From Eretmocerus hayati (lineage: Eukaryota > Arthropoda > Insecta > Hymenoptera > Aphelinidae), in the NCBI GenBank assembly GCA_029851415.1, contig CM056744.1, positions 116,406,838 to 116,470,837 on the forward strand: DNA of 64,000 nucleotides, written 5' to 3'. The notes below the pieces were generated by a model, which had not been told where the DNA came from, searched no databases, and saw only the letters and a program-made list of their open reading frames with translations. The translations under genes were made by a program, and so were the position numbers. Below, piece after piece: positions 33,740-46,095 of this stretch; positions within the stretch are counted from its first letter, which is position 1, and each line of letters begins with the position of its first letter.

Positions 33740-34860
33740 TCGTAACCGTTAGGGATCTCTCTTTCCTAGTCCAGTTCTTTGTGTACAATATTTGTGGATA
33801 GTTTGAAGTCCTACAGTTCTAAATTACTCTATCGTTATACTTCAAGGAAAAACAGGTGGAACATGGAAAACGTTGGTGGCCGTGAGAACAGTCATTTTAT
33901 ACGATCTACGCCTTGTGAAATATTGACCCAGAAGATAGTATGCGTGCATAATTGCAACCCAGAATACTCCATCGAATGCCAATCCATCAGTTCATTCGTT
34001 GAAACACCCAGTTTGTATGGTGTATTTCTAAGAGATTGTTAATGTTCAAGGAAATATCGATTCCCGAGTAAGATGACGGTCACCTAGTCCCGTGGGATAT
34101 TAGCTGTATGCAAAAAGCCTGATTTGGAAAAGATCAGATATTGGATGACGAAATTGTAATTATAAGAATATTTGGATGATTGTCTCAAACGCCAAGACAA
34201 TGGAAGAGTGACATATTTTCGGATCATGGGACTGTTGAAGTATCTGTGAAATTCATTTCATTGATTGTAATGATTCATCATCAATTGGTGAATTAGAATA
34301 TCCATCCACGTGATGAGACAGTGATATACTTCAAAATTGAATTTGAATGAACTCGTGCACTTTGCAGCTCAACGGTAACTAAATTAAGCTTGCAAGAGTG
34401 ACAAACAAAATACTTGCATAAGCATCGAGTTTGAAGCACTGTTCCAGAGTCTTCGACAAATATTTCGTGATATTTCTCTTGCATGATAACGAATTCATGA
34501 ATATTAGTAGATCCAAACCAAAGTATTTAAAGAGCTAACTTACTCGATGGTCTTTGACTGCTCACCATCGGTTGAGATTTTTTACTTGGAAACATCTCGA
34601 GCAAAATATTTATAGTAGTCTCGAACTGTTTCATTATTCGCCACGATCAGAATAAATTCAATATCATCCTTCCATCCAATGTGAGTAAAGATTATCATGC
34701 GATGAGTTTATGGGATACTGATGAATTATTGTATTAATTAATACCTTGCTTCTTTCGTGCTGTGAGGTGGCTTTCCCGCATAGATTTTCGATTTCCTTTC
34801 CCCCACAGCTGATCATAATAGTATACTTCGATATCAACCCGTGAAAATCGAGGAACGTGT
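33740..34860 (+). repeat. Decayed duplicate of the SPH-A upstream unit, copy 3
   Basis: Aligns with 19830-21240 and, in its second half, with 16560-17340: CCAGTTCTTTGTG at 33771, GCAAAAAGCCTGATTTGG at 34111, TTGCATGATAACGAATTCAT at 34480 and GATACTGATGAATTATT at 34714. A ruined exon 1 is included (34650-34682). Confidence 0.7.
34650..34682 (+). pseudogene. Second relic of an SPH signal-peptide exon
   Basis: The stretch ATAAATTCAATATCATCCTTCC, followed by the donor ATGTGAGTAAAG, corresponds to SPH-A exon 1. The initiator is gone and part of the hydrophobic core is deleted relative to 21058-21113. Only the donor context is intact. Confidence 0.5.
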
Positions 34861-35492
34861 ACCTATTCATAAAAACGCTTCTTGAGCTTGATGTTCAGGA
34901 GAAGTTCATATGAACAAAAAAATGAGGCTTTCTCGTACTTGGAAAGGAAACATCTTTTGAAGTTGCGCAAACTTTGTCTCAACTTCAAAGAAAATTTGTC
35001 CAAGTTCAGGAATTGTTTCATTACCGTAACCTGGTGAAATCGTTCTTTGACATTCTCGGATCTTACTCTGACGGGCATCGTATCATATGCCTGGGTGGTA
35101 ATTAGACATCGCAAGCTCGGTTATGGACGCCCTTCTGTCCTGTAGCACCAGCTCGAAATGATCCCAAATATGTGGCGCTAGTCATCGTTCACGTGAGACG
35201 TCCTTCGAGATGCCTAATCATGCGACGTTTCCGACCATTCTTATGAACCGATCCATCTAGAAAAAATGGAAATATCCCCACAAATAAGTATCAAGCCCGT
35301 TTTTGGGTTAAGATTCCTGAGCTCTCGTGTTATGAAATAGGAATTCGACTCAAAACTCACGGGTAGTGAGGAATTTGGAGGTCATCAGAAATTTATAGCG
35401 ATCAACAAAATGATTGTGATGATCAAATAAGTTAAGTACTTGTCCGAACGAATTTGACGAGGAGCAACTGCAGCCGACGAGCACCTCCTCAT

Positions 35493-35763
35493 CCTATGCT
35501 TTCATGATCTCTAGCGAGCTTTCCAGATGAATTTTCGTAAAATTTGCAAAGCTTTCGATGCCCCCTCTCTGTTCCCGCACAAGCTAGTCATTCTGGTTGT
35601 TTATTGGCGGTCAACAAGGAAATCAATCATACCTAGGGAGAGTAACTATATTCATGTCATCGCTTCGCTTGTGCAGGAATGGGAAGCAGACGTCGCGTCG
35701 GAAGCCTCGCAAATTTTACGAAAATTCATCTAAAAAGCTTGCGAGAAATCATAAAGGCATGGG
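35493..35763. mobile_element. Fold-back MITE, 271 bp
   Basis: The left arm (CCTATGCTTTCATGATCTCT onward) and the right arm (ending AATCATAAAGGCATGGG) are inverted repeats of about 70 bp sharing AGATGAATTTTCGTAAAATTTG. The centre is non-coding. Confidence 0.7.
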
Positions 35764-36189
35764 ATGAACATTTCTTTTGACTTCCTATATTTTTGAGTTC
35801 TGATCTTCAAAATAAGTGAGATTAATGATGAAAGGATCCGTCCAACGAGTTTAGAAGTTCACTTCTGCCTTTCGTCCATTTCTGAGTTTTTTCGTCCATC
35901 TAGTTTTCGAGGATCAAGAAGAAGCTCATTCATTCATTCATCATTCAGGATGATTGAGACAGTAGCTAATTGAATCCGACGATAGTTACGGCAATGCAAT
36001 TACCATCAAAATTGTTTCATAATGAAGAATCAATATGCATGTAACTCAGTTGTTGTGCGTGAAGGCCACGAAAATTTTGTAGCTCCATGCTCTTTGACGG
36101 TATACATAAGTGAGAATCAGATACTATAGTTGAATGATGGGTTGAATATAACGGAATGAAATTTCACTTAACAGAGAGCGGAGAAGAAG

Positions 36190-37010
36190 ATGGGCAAGTC
36201 AATAGTTGCTGTGATTATTTTGACAATTGGGATGCTGCCGATAGGAATGAGCTGTAAGTTTTTTCAATGTTTTTCACATCAAATTGTGATGCTATGAGAG
36301 CTCTTCCATTGGTATTTGATACATTTATCTTTGTCCAGCTATTGAAGACCGAAAATATTTCAGTTTTAGCAAAAAAAATTCGTCCTCATCAGAGACAAAG
36401 CATCGCCGCAATAGTGCACGGAGACATTGTGCTATGCAGTGGAAGTATGATAAGTAAATCATTGATTCTCACTTCCGGTGTTTGCATAGAAGAAGATAGA
36501 ATTAGTGAACTCCGGATTAAATTCCATGGTAGCAGAAAATTTCCTGTCAAAAAAATGAAAAGATCCATCGATGAAAAAATAGCTATACTATTGATCAAAG
36601 GCTCATGCATATTAAAGAGAACAGCTGATGTCTTAGATATAGTAGACTGGACTTATGCAACGAAACTCCCAGGTCCTGTTACTCTTCATAGTTGGACCAG
36701 TGGTCATCCAGAAGATGATCAATTCCTGGATTCGGTTAGTTTCGAGTTGACAAAAGTCCAACAATCATCATGTCCTAAAAATATGCTTACACAAAAATTG
36801 GACGAACACGATCTGTGCGCGAGGTTGTCGAATGGCAATATGGATATCTATAGAACTGGATTGTATACTATTGGTGCACCCATAGTACAAAATGGAACTC
36901 TAATCGGAGTAGCGTCAACATTTATAGATAACTCGTTCGTGATGTACAGAAACGTACGATTCCTTGAAATCGAGCTCAAAAAAATGATGGAATATTTGAG
37001 GAAATTGTGA
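36190..37010 (+). CDS. SPH-B: secreted trypsin-fold pseudo-protease, 2 exons
   Basis: Exon 1 (36190-36253, phase 1, donor GTAAGT) encodes a 21-residue signal peptide, MGKSIVAVIILTIG... Exon 2 (36364-37010) follows TTTCAG. The product is 236 residues. The S1 layout is kept: CSGSMIS, then TSGVC at 58-62 for TAAHC (His lost), EKIAILL for DIALL (Asp position is Lys93), and TIGAPIVQNG for GDSGGPL (Ser lost). There is no activation site. The choice of acceptor is fixed by frame: an alternative AG at 36338 would shift it. It shares exon phase, signal-peptide position and flanks with SPH-C (56.8 kb) and is more distant from SPH-A. It is probably secreted and non-enzymatic; the function is unknown. 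Confidence 0.85.
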
Positions 37011-37563
37011 TAACCCAAACTTATTCATTTGAATCAAGAACAGAGTAGTGACAACCAAGAGTATCAATACATTTAATTTTCGGTTGTCAAAAACTGGAAC
37101 AATTAATCATTGGTGAATTGAAAATTTACAAGACTGGATTATTGTTTCTGTGAAATTAGTGGAGACGTTGCACTTTTGAGCTTGTATCAGACTGGCAAGA
37201 TCATTTTGGAGTCCCCGGTAGTGTCCATGTTTTCTTTATGCATATCAATTTATGGTGAATGGGCGACCATGATTTTCTTGATAATTGCCTTTTCATTCCA
37301 TTGAGACGCACAAGCAGGATGAAGAAAACTCATCAAGAAGAAGATTTATCAGGATAGATATTTTCTAATCACCCTTTACTTACAATACTGATACCTAGAA
37401 GAGTGAATGATGCAATAATGGTTACTGAATTCGTTAATCTGTACGATGTAGAAACGGCGATTTACAACTGGATTAAGCAGTTGAACCAAATCTCTAAATT
37501 TTTTTTTCTGAATTTTCCTTTCTAGACTAACCTCGAGACTAACAGAATCTTCATAACAGTCAC
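37011..37563. other. 3' flank of SPH-B, duplicated at SPH-C
   Basis: AATCATTGGTGAATTGAAAATTT at about 37107 corresponds to AATCATCGGTGATTTGAAAGTTT at 57730, and GTGAAATTAGT follows in both. It marks the duplicated unit's 3' extension. No gene. Confidence 0.55.
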
Positions 37564-37565
37564 TA

Positions 37566-37764
37566 CCCCGTAGGAAAGTTAATGGGGTTTACAGCAGTAA
37601 TTTACAGTTAACACGTTCAATGCGACGGCGAAAATCGCGTTCAGGTCCTGTGTGCGATGGGCCCCACCGGTGGGGTCCATCGCAGTAAAGGTGTTAACCG
37701 AGTTATTTCCTAAAATGGCAGACTATAAATTACAGCTGTAAGCACCATTAACTTTCCTACAGGG
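37566..37764. mobile_element. MITE of about 200 bp with TA target sites
   Basis: Ends CCCCGTAGGAAAGTTAATGG and CCATTAACTTTCCTACAGGG are inverted, bounded by TA on both sides. TTACAGCAGTAATTTACAGT also pairs with its partner. The centre holds the palindrome at 37653-37684. This is consistent with a Tc1/mariner-type non-autonomous element. Confidence 0.75.
37653..37684. repeat. 32-nt near-perfect palindrome
   Basis: TGCGATGGGCCCCACC is followed immediately by its complement with one mismatch (15 of 16 pairs). It lies at the centre of the MITE and is GC-rich against an AT-rich background. Confidence 0.75.
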
Positions 37765-37769
37765 TATTC

Positions 37770-40638
37770 TCAACATCAATCTATTCTTACGTGAAAATAT
37801 TCTTAAATTTCCCCACTCGTCATTCTTACCCACGTTGATCAATCTTATACGCTGTCCTTCGAGTTTTATTGAGTAAAGTTTCGTCTCATCATGAAAATTC
37901 CATCTATGCTTCTCAAGTTGTTCCTTCGGCAAAACAAATGACCTGTCTCAGAATCATGTAGCGAGGTATCATTTCCTTATTCAGCATGTTATTTGAAACT
38001 GTACTCTTGTTTTATTATTGAGAAACAAAGATTATTGCCAAAGTTCTACAGTCATGGGTAATTTCATTTGAAAAACAGTAGCAGAATATTTCGAGGCTCA
38101 CCGAGATCGTAAATGTTGAACTATCATTTTTATGAGAAGGAAAAATTTTGTGAACATGTCAGGCCAGGAATAATTCACAATAAAGCTCAAAAAAATTGTG
38201 ATTGACCATTTCTTCTTTCTTGTCCCTACAATAGTCGTGCTTATAAGAATTGATACAAAATCATATCCTGGTTCTTACTGCAAAAAGTTGTGGCTGTTAT
38301 TTCAGATTACAAATAATTTTGGTAGTACTGTTTTCGAGAGATGTCTTACCAGGGTATCATGATGAAACATCATAACTTTTCCATGGTTGCAGTGAAGAAT
38401 CTGACAAAAATCTAAAAAAATGCGAGTATTCGAGAATTGAGATCCCTGACAAATCTTATAAGTTTAAAAATTATATTAATTTGAATGTGAAAGGTCTTGC
38501 AGGGATTGTAGAATTTTGCAATTCATCTTGAATTCGAAATATCGATAAAATTTTCGGCTCTGTTCGTTCCTAACGCATGGAATTCTCCATTGTAATGTTA
38601 ATTACATTTCACTTTATAATGTTATTGTGTGGGATTCAAATTATACCATTAGTGCGAGGGGAAGAAAGATTAGGATAAGCAGATGTATGACGAGTTTATT
38701 CAATCCCGTTTCAAAAACTCCAACGAATCAATCGATTTGTTGAATAGCCATCAACCTCGATGCAAAGTACTACCTAATATTTTTCCGCATCAATAATACC
38801 TCAATTCATAATTTTTGTTTTCCACCACGAGGCAGTATTCGGCAGAGAATTGTGAGAGAATTCGCTAAGTTATGAAATGAAATGTGTATGAATAAATGAA
38901 AGTCCCAAAATCTGCAAGCTCATATCATACTAAAAAGCTCATTGCATGATCTTTCAACCGTCAAATAAGCGTTAAAAACAGGATACTCTTCAGGAGCATT
39001 ACGAATCGCTGCTGGCTACACCAAGTATCACTACCCGTAAGTAATCGGCATAAGGCCTCAGTGTAGTGTCTTCTGTACGCACTTCAGAAACCAGCCAAGC
39101 GCGCGAATTACGCTAGCCTCAAGCTACATTGCTCATTCGCGCTAAATGTCGACTGGATATACTTTTTTTCCTTTTTCTTTCTTTCTTTCAAGAAAGACGA
39201 TCAAGTAATTTGCCTTTAGGGCTAGTGAGCCACAACCCAAGTCTCAGCATCACCTTATATCTATGAAATATATAGATATAGATATATATTTATAGGATGG
39301 ACGTGCTGGAGGCTAGAAAATTGTGACGTGTGGCTTCATGCATATAGATTATGATTTTGCTGTGCCTACAAGCGTGATGTAAAGTCGTATTTGGCGTCAT
39401 GTGAGACTATTTTGCGGGGGACGTTGTGTACTTTCTTTATCAGTATATATACGAGGGAAAACTAGTTACGTTACGACCTTTTATTACACAGATATACCGA
39501 CGTCATGCATAAACTGCCATATAAATTGACTTGCTCAAGAAGTTGTACTAGTAAAGTGTATTCATTGCTTCTGGATGGGTTTTGAGAGTCTTGTAAGTCT
39601 ATTTGGTGATATAGCCGGTTTTGTTGGTTGATGATGTAAGTGGTAGCCGTACGTGTGGGTATGAAAGAGTTGGGTTTGTTGAGCTTCATTTTGATATGAA
39701 AGATCAGGGTTAATTATTCTTTGGTGAGTGAGTATTATGGGCGTGAATTAGTTTTAAGAGCTGCAATTATTCTTTACGATTGATCCGATGATAACTCAAT
39801 CCTGTTCGATTCCGTTCTGATTGTTATGGTATTCTTGATTGTGATATCCATCAGAGTAATTGTCTGGGAGGAAGAGATATTACAATTTTTCAAAAAAAAT
39901 TCTTGGTCTGCGTGTTGTGAATTATTCACATGAATTGGTTAAGAATCTAAAAGTAGTAAGTTCTTGCTAATTTTTTTTTTTTTTTTTTTTTTTGCTAGAA
40001 ATGTGCACACGAGCTGATTTCCATTGCAACGAACAAATTTTGAGAATCATCATCACTAGAATCTAAGGAAAGGGTTCAGTGTATTCGAGGTATCAATTTT
40101 ACAAATGAAGTCGAATTCCATACCGGTGGAGTATGTGTCGCTATTGCAGTCTGTTTTCAACAGTCAAACTTCTACTTTCCAGAAAAAAAGCTACAGAATT
40201 TTGGAAGATATTACGTTGATTTCGTGGTCTCGAATATGTGAGATAAAATAAATACACGGCCATTACGAATCTGAAGTGCAGATACTGAAAATTTGGTCAA
40301 TCGACAAATAGTAGACTTAAAATGCTGCCTATAGAAAACTTCCGAATGATTACGGAGTTGTTAATTCCGTTTTTCATGTTTAAGACACATCTTCACAGCC
40401 CAAGTACATCTATTTGTTTCATTTTTGTTGGATGGACATGAATAAGATTCCAAAACTGGAAAATGGCACGGGTAGTTAGTACGATCATTTACTGAATCGA
40501 AGCTATGGAGATTCATTCTCGGATTGCTTACGTTAACCGACCCACGGACATTCATGAGAAGGACACAGGCTAATTTGGTGTAAGAAGGAGGTACAAAGAG
40601 TACGTTTTGCAGTAAAGTACCAGTAGATTCAGCTTCTC
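37770..40638. other. No supported gene; poly(T) and a possible lone signal-peptide frame
   Basis: At 38577 a 33-codon frame reads MEFSIVMLITFHFIMLL..., strongly hydrophobic, after CTGTTCGTTC, a 10-base word that also precedes SPH-A (17183). No good donor or downstream protease exon was found, so I do not call it. A T-run lies at about 39969-39993. Confidence 0.35.
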
Positions 40639-41023
40639 AAGGCGATGCGGTCACCGTGCACCGTGCACGCTGAAAGTTATTCCCACTTTTCTCCGAGATT
40701 CTTGCGATTTGGACTAGACAACGAGAAGATGAATACTTATTAACAACTAACTTGAGTTCGTTTTCTCGTCGTTTAGCTCGAATCGCAAAAGAATTGGAGA
40801 AAAGTGGGTATGACTTGATCGCAAGCACCTCCTAACCTATAATATAGGCACATTGTAATTCTCACTTTTATCCGATTCTTTTGCGATTTGAGCTAAACGA
40901 CGAGAAGACGAACTCAAGTTAGATAATAGTAAGTATTCGTCTTCTCGTTGTCTAGTCCAAATCGTAAGAATACCGGAGAAAAGTGGGAATAACTTTCAGC
41001 GTGCACGGTGACCGCATCGCCTT
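40639..41023. mobile_element. Fold-back MITE, GGCGATGCGGTCACCGTG family, copy 1
   Basis: 385 bp. AAGGCGATGCGGTCACCGTG at the left pairs with CACGGTGACCGCATCGCCTT at the right. The arms (about 170 bp) contain a second, internal inverted pair (AGCTCGAATCGCAAAAGAAT against ATTCTTTTGCGATTTGAGCT) around a short centre near 40845 (CCTAACCTATAATATAGGCA). Copy 2 is at 49660-50045. Confidence 0.82.
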
Positions 41024-42866
41024 AACCCGGAGTTCTACCTCTACGGAAAAATAGATTTTGAACCACCAGATAGAGTGAAATCATGAGCTACAAGAATAAA
41101 ATTCGTAAGTCGAGAGTCAGAAGGGTTCAGTGAGTTAATTTTCACATCTCGTGCTATCACTAATCCGAGTCTCACTAATCCAGAACTTATAATTCCAAGC
41201 TTGGATTCTCTATGAAAAAGTTTGATCATCTAGATGACTTATAATCTCATGACAGATAATTGGATCCAAAAACAATTTGGGACAACGAAAAACAAAGAAC
41301 TTCTCTCAATAACTTACTGACCTCATTAATTGACCTAAATAACCGCAGTGATATCATAAAAGCCCCTTCGTTGGATAGAAAATCACACGACTGTTTACAA
41401 CATCTTACTCGAAGATTCATGATACACAAGTATTAACGGTAATGAAGGCAAGTACTCTTTGTCCCTGTACACTTTTGACTTTTGCTAATGATCAAGTATT
41501 TTTCATGTCGAATTTGCATTCAGATACTACCCAATATAATTACATCCACAGGACACCTCATTTTTCCATCATACCAATTTCTACTTACATACCATTATGT
41601 ACAATAAAGTATTATAAATGTGATAATGTAGTACAAGCATCGCTCGAGGGTAAAGTACGAATTTGATACGGGCCGCAACACACGCCTTACAGATATCATT
41701 CATGCGGAAATTCTAAGGGATCTACACTGTGACGACGACGACGACGACGACGACGATAGCCTGAAGGAGCTTGAAATGGTGATGGTCCGTCGGTTGGTCG
41801 TCGATCCGTCCAAAGTGTGTCTCCACTGTGCAGCAGCTGCTAATTACAGGATAGAGCCTTTGATCTCGCGGCAGATCGTCTTCAAGGCAAAAGGGCTCAA
41901 GACGATGGCAAGGTGAATCGTTTAGGTATATATACATATATATACATTTTAGTGAACGAGCTTGCGTATAGGACTTCCGGGTGACGAGCGATGGCAACGA
42001 GCTTTTCCGCCTTTGTGTTGGCTTGGCCTCACTGCAGTTCTGTATAGGTATTATAGATACACGCTTGGATGAAGATTTCATTGTGCGCGTTTCACAAGCA
42101 AGCTTTCTATAGAAAGGTCGAGCTAGCTTGCGAAAACGCGATTTTGCACAATTTTTTGGAGGGTTTCATCAGATTTTTAAGGGTGAATCGACTATGAAGA
42201 ATTCGGTCATTTTTCTTATTCTGCTTTAAAAAGTAATGACCATTTACCATAGCTAATAAAGACAAATCTCGAAAGAATGGCGAAAAGTTACCAATGACGT
42301 TCGAGTCAGTTATTTTTCTCTTGAAAAACGTGTCTAATCTAAACGTGTAAAATCTTAGCAACCACTTGATCCATCATAATCATTTTAGCATCCTCGATTT
42401 ACCGCATTTACTTGGTAATCAAAACTTGTTGCATAAACGGATTCAAAATACATCTAATGTAAACGTGACACTGACTAAGAATTGAATCAAATTACTTGAA
42501 TTCATTTGTACTTTTATTATGCATTGTCATCACACAATATTCATCATCATAACGTATTCTCATCACACAATATCCATCATCATTTGCAGGCAAGCTGAAG
42601 TTAAACAAATGCACCCAGAGCAATCAAAATACAGAGGATCCATTAGAAACCGGGATGAGATTTTGAAACAAAAGTGAAAATTAATTAGCTTTGTGTTGCG
42701 GTCAAGGATGGCCGCGTAACAATAATTGAGAATCGAATGTTTTGAGAATGTCGAAAGAGATACCTATTGAGATATTCGTGAAGTTTGAGCACACATAAAA
42801 GATAATTCAACTCCTTACATGGAGGAATTTTCAATGTATTCTATGATTACATCAACATGTTTTGAT
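41024..42866. other. No gene seen; CGA microsatellite
   Basis: A (GAC)n tract spans 41731-41757. Frames on either strand are short or run through the microsatellite. Nothing recognisable. Confidence 0.4.
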
Positions 42867-43100
42867 AAATACATTTGATGGATGAATTTATCGTTCTTTC
42901 GAGCCACTTATAACCACTTATAACCACTCATAAAAAATCAAAAAAATCCAAAAAAATAAAAAATCCCTTCGTGATGCAGCCTCTATGAAAGTAGAGCCTC
43001 GAAGGTCGCAGTTTGACATTTGTCAAACTGTGATCGCCGCCTGAGCGCGACGATTATAAGTGGCCCGAAAGAACGATAAATTTATTCATCAAATGTATTT
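42867..43100. mobile_element. MITE, 234 bp, TIR about 45 bp
   Basis: AAATACATTTGATGGATGAA at the left and TTCATCAAATGTATTT at the right are inverted. Pairing continues through TTTATCGTTCTTTCG and CCACTTATAA. A second palindrome, GTTTGACATTTGTCAAAC, sits at about 43012. Non-coding. Confidence 0.75.
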
Positions 43101-43200
43101 CATCAAATCGAGCGATAGAGTCAAAATATCGATGAGATCTACCTTATCGGTATAATTTGCATGTTTTGATAAAGTCATGATCCAGCAAGAAAAGACTGAC

Positions 43201-43528
43201 AAGGAGCACCCAGGTGTTGCGGGCCACGGATTTGGCTGAAACTCAGAAAATAGTCTTTTTTCACCACCAAAAAGTGAAACCCAGAGCCGCATTTCCAAAT
43301 GCCCAACCGTTTTCGAGCTATAGCCTATGACACTAGCCTTGCTCATATGGGCCCATGTTCAGAAAAGGTATATATAGATATACTCATAATACTAATGTTA
43401 TGAGCTGCAGCTCGGAAACGGTTGGGCATTTGCAAGTGCGGCTCTGGGTTTCACCTTTTGGTGGTGAAAGGAGACTATCCCCAGAGTTTCAGCCAAATCC
43501 GTGTTCCACAACCCCTGGGTGTTCCTCG
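43201..43528. mobile_element. Inverted-repeat element, arms about 135 bp
   Basis: Arms 43201-43337 and 43395-43528 are imperfect inverted copies with shared blocks CACGGATTTGGCTGAAACTC, GTGAAACCCAGAGCCGCA and AAATGCCCAACCGTTT. The spacer is about 57 bp, TA-rich. Directly downstream of the previous MITE. Confidence 0.72.
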
Positions 43529-44547
43529 TGAGTGCTGAATTACAATTTGTTTGTAAAACATAAAACTTACTATAAAAAAACTCATCACAGGAGGGTATTA
43601 GTACACCTGCTATTTTTCGTTCTTATCAAAATCATTGAAAAAAGAGTTGTCAGCATTATCGACTTAGCTGATCATTATCCTTCAAAATAAAATAGAAAAC
43701 CAATATCGATGATCTCAGAACTGGCATGAATAATGCAATCGAAATCAAAATTCGAAGGACCTCTTAACCCACACGATAATAATCACGAATGCGGAAAAGA
43801 CATATACATTGCAGAATTAAGTAATAGACGGATACGCATGGGAGATATTGCATTGATAAGTTCGTTCTGAAGACGAACAAGTATTGCCACATAAATCGAT
43901 CCGTTTGATGAATTTTAACCGACGATGGAGGAGAATTTGTCTAATAAATAGAATTAGCAAGTAAAATATGATCTGAAACGGAACCTACAGATAATCGATG
44001 ATTAACAAATGTAACTAGTTTTTACCAATGATCACAATCCTATCTTAGTATGATGGACAGGTGTGTAAATAAATAACCTAGCTCTCTTATCTAAAAGTCG
44101 ACACTTTAGGATTTTATCGTAGTGATTCCATGTACATAAGTCAGATTTCAAAGGCTCTACATTCCGCTCTTTGATCAGGTTACCTACATGCATCAACTTT
44201 CCCAATGTCACAAATAGTGTTCAAAAATATTTCGACTCAGAAACTGATGATATCGAATAGCCAGAGAACTAGTTCTAGAGTACATACAAGCAAGCGACTA
44301 CCATGTATTTGGTCATCGATTTTTTTTCAAATAAAAGATTATGAACACAAAAGTAATAATACTCATAATCTTTTCTCTAGTTTGAAAGCAGTCCCTCGTG
44401 ATGACTCGATGACTATAGAGAGAAAATCGTAATCTAATACAGTATATGATAATAATTTTTCTGAAAAATTTCAGAAGTTTGAACAAACGACAAGATTGAT
44501 ACGCATGTTTGACAATACTCGCATTGATTCCAATGAGATTCATCTAT
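43529..44547. other. No gene seen (3' flank of the ankyrin gene)
   Basis: AT-rich, no domain. It lies downstream of the minus-strand ankyrin gene and may include its 3' UTR. I could not place a clear poly(A) signal. Confidence 0.4.
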
Positions 44548-46095
44548 CTAAATTGATTTTCTATATTTAAGCTGATCAAGTTTGATTAAAGACTCACTTA
44601 TATCCCGAGGAGTCCTTCCACCTAACCGACTCTTGATGTCGGGATTGGCTCCATGTCTCAAAAGCATTTCGTGGCATTTGAGTGAACTTCCTACGCTCCT
44701 CCTCGATCGAAGGGCCAGCAGATGAAGGGGAGTGAGACCTCCCTTGTCTATGGGATTTATCTCAACTCCCCGATCTATCAGAAGCTGCATTGCTGCAGGC
44801 CTCCGGTTTTCCGCGGCAGTGTGCAAGGCTGTTCGACCTTTGTCATTTCTCATTTCTGGGTGAAAACGATCAGTGGACAAAATGTATTTGAATACATTGT
44901 CACGGGGATTTTTGAGACTCCTGTGGAGGAGAAGCTGATCCCGAAATATCGTTTGTTTGACTCCGTGAGCAACAAATAGTTGAATTATTTCCAACGTGCC
45001 ACGCTCGATAACTGCTTCGAATGATTCCGCATCTATTCGAGCTCCCCAAGTCACCAACATCTTCAATATTTGAGGGTAAGAGCCACTATATTTTTGAGTC
45101 GCAGCAAACAACAGCGCACTACGATTACGACACTTTGTATTAGGATCCAATCCTCTTGTCAGTAATAACTGCAATATTGAGCAATTTCTTGCTTCAATCA
45201 CCATCTGCAATTAAAATAACAAATATTAAATCATTGAAACAGCTACTGCGTATTATTATTAAATTGGAGTATGATATATTGTTTGTTACAAGTTCAATCG
45301 CGGATTCAATGATTTACTTGCGAGATTTTACATCAGATGTTCCTTTCACAAAGATAAATAGGACTTTGTACTGATGATCTAGTATTATGATGATGATTCA
45401 TCACGATTCAAGTAAATAGATCCACACCAATTCATGAAGATCAGTAAATGGAAGCTCTGCATTTGCATGATAAATCTCATCGAGCCGTCTCTCTCCCTGA
45501 TAGAATTACTGAGAATTGGGATACTTCAAAATCACCTAAAGAAATATTTTCTCTCATAATCAAAGTCAAAATTCTTTTACAATACTTGTGACAATACTCA
45601 AGCTTCCATCCCAAGGTTTCCTTTATTCGACTTGCCACATTGAAAGTAAAAACTCAGACTCAATCTTCTCATTTTTCATGCACATTTGAATTGGTGGAAC
45701 TCTGCATCAAGCACAGTCAATAGAGGGATGATCAACCAGTATCTTGATAACTCCGCATTGCATATGTTTTGTCTTTACCTCATATAGGAGTGAAATTGTT
45801 ATGAAGAATGAAAGCAAACCTAATTTGAGGAAGTTGTTCAGCATACCTGCATTACTGATGGACTGGTTCCATTATCAGATGTTTTAAAGTTAACATTAGC
45901 TCCACCTTCTAATAATAAATGGCAAATGTTGTAGTTTTCTTGGGCAACAGCTTTGTAGATTGGTGGCCTATCACGCCAATCACAGACATTTACATTCACT
46001 CCACTTGTAACCAGCTTGTTAACCAGACTTTCATCCTGCTGGATGACAGCATCATGTATGACATGATTAGCAGCAGAGTCTCTCACATCCATCAT
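44548..46095 (-). CDS. Ankyrin-repeat protein, 2 coding exons
   Basis: Coding exons on the minus strand are 46095-45847 (83 codons, donor GTATGC after CAG) and 45204-44548 (after TTTTAATTGCAG), joining in phase 0 to 301 residues. Ankyrin repeats are visible from about residue 8: LVTSGVNVN, IYKAVAQENYNICHLLLEGGANVN, then LLLTRGLDPN, and canonical GRTALHTAAENRRPAAMQLL and GLTPLHLLALRS with HGANPDIKSRLGGRTPRDIS at the end. About seven repeats, no SOCS box, kinase or membrane segment. The repeat stack predicts protein-protein contact; the partner is unknown. A CTAG acceptor at about 46115 suggests at least one upstream 5' UTR exon. Confidence 0.85.

Noticed and set aside
36267..36363. Upstream extension of the SPH-B second exon frame
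   Set aside because: It reads through intron sequence; the phase-1 donor at 36254 and acceptor at 36361-36363 give a proper signal peptide and continuous protease sequence.
40639..41023. Inverted-repeat unit considered as a CRISPR-like or microRNA cluster
   Set aside because: There is only one long fold-back with no spaced direct repeats, and a second full copy exists at 49.7 kb, as expected for a mobile element.
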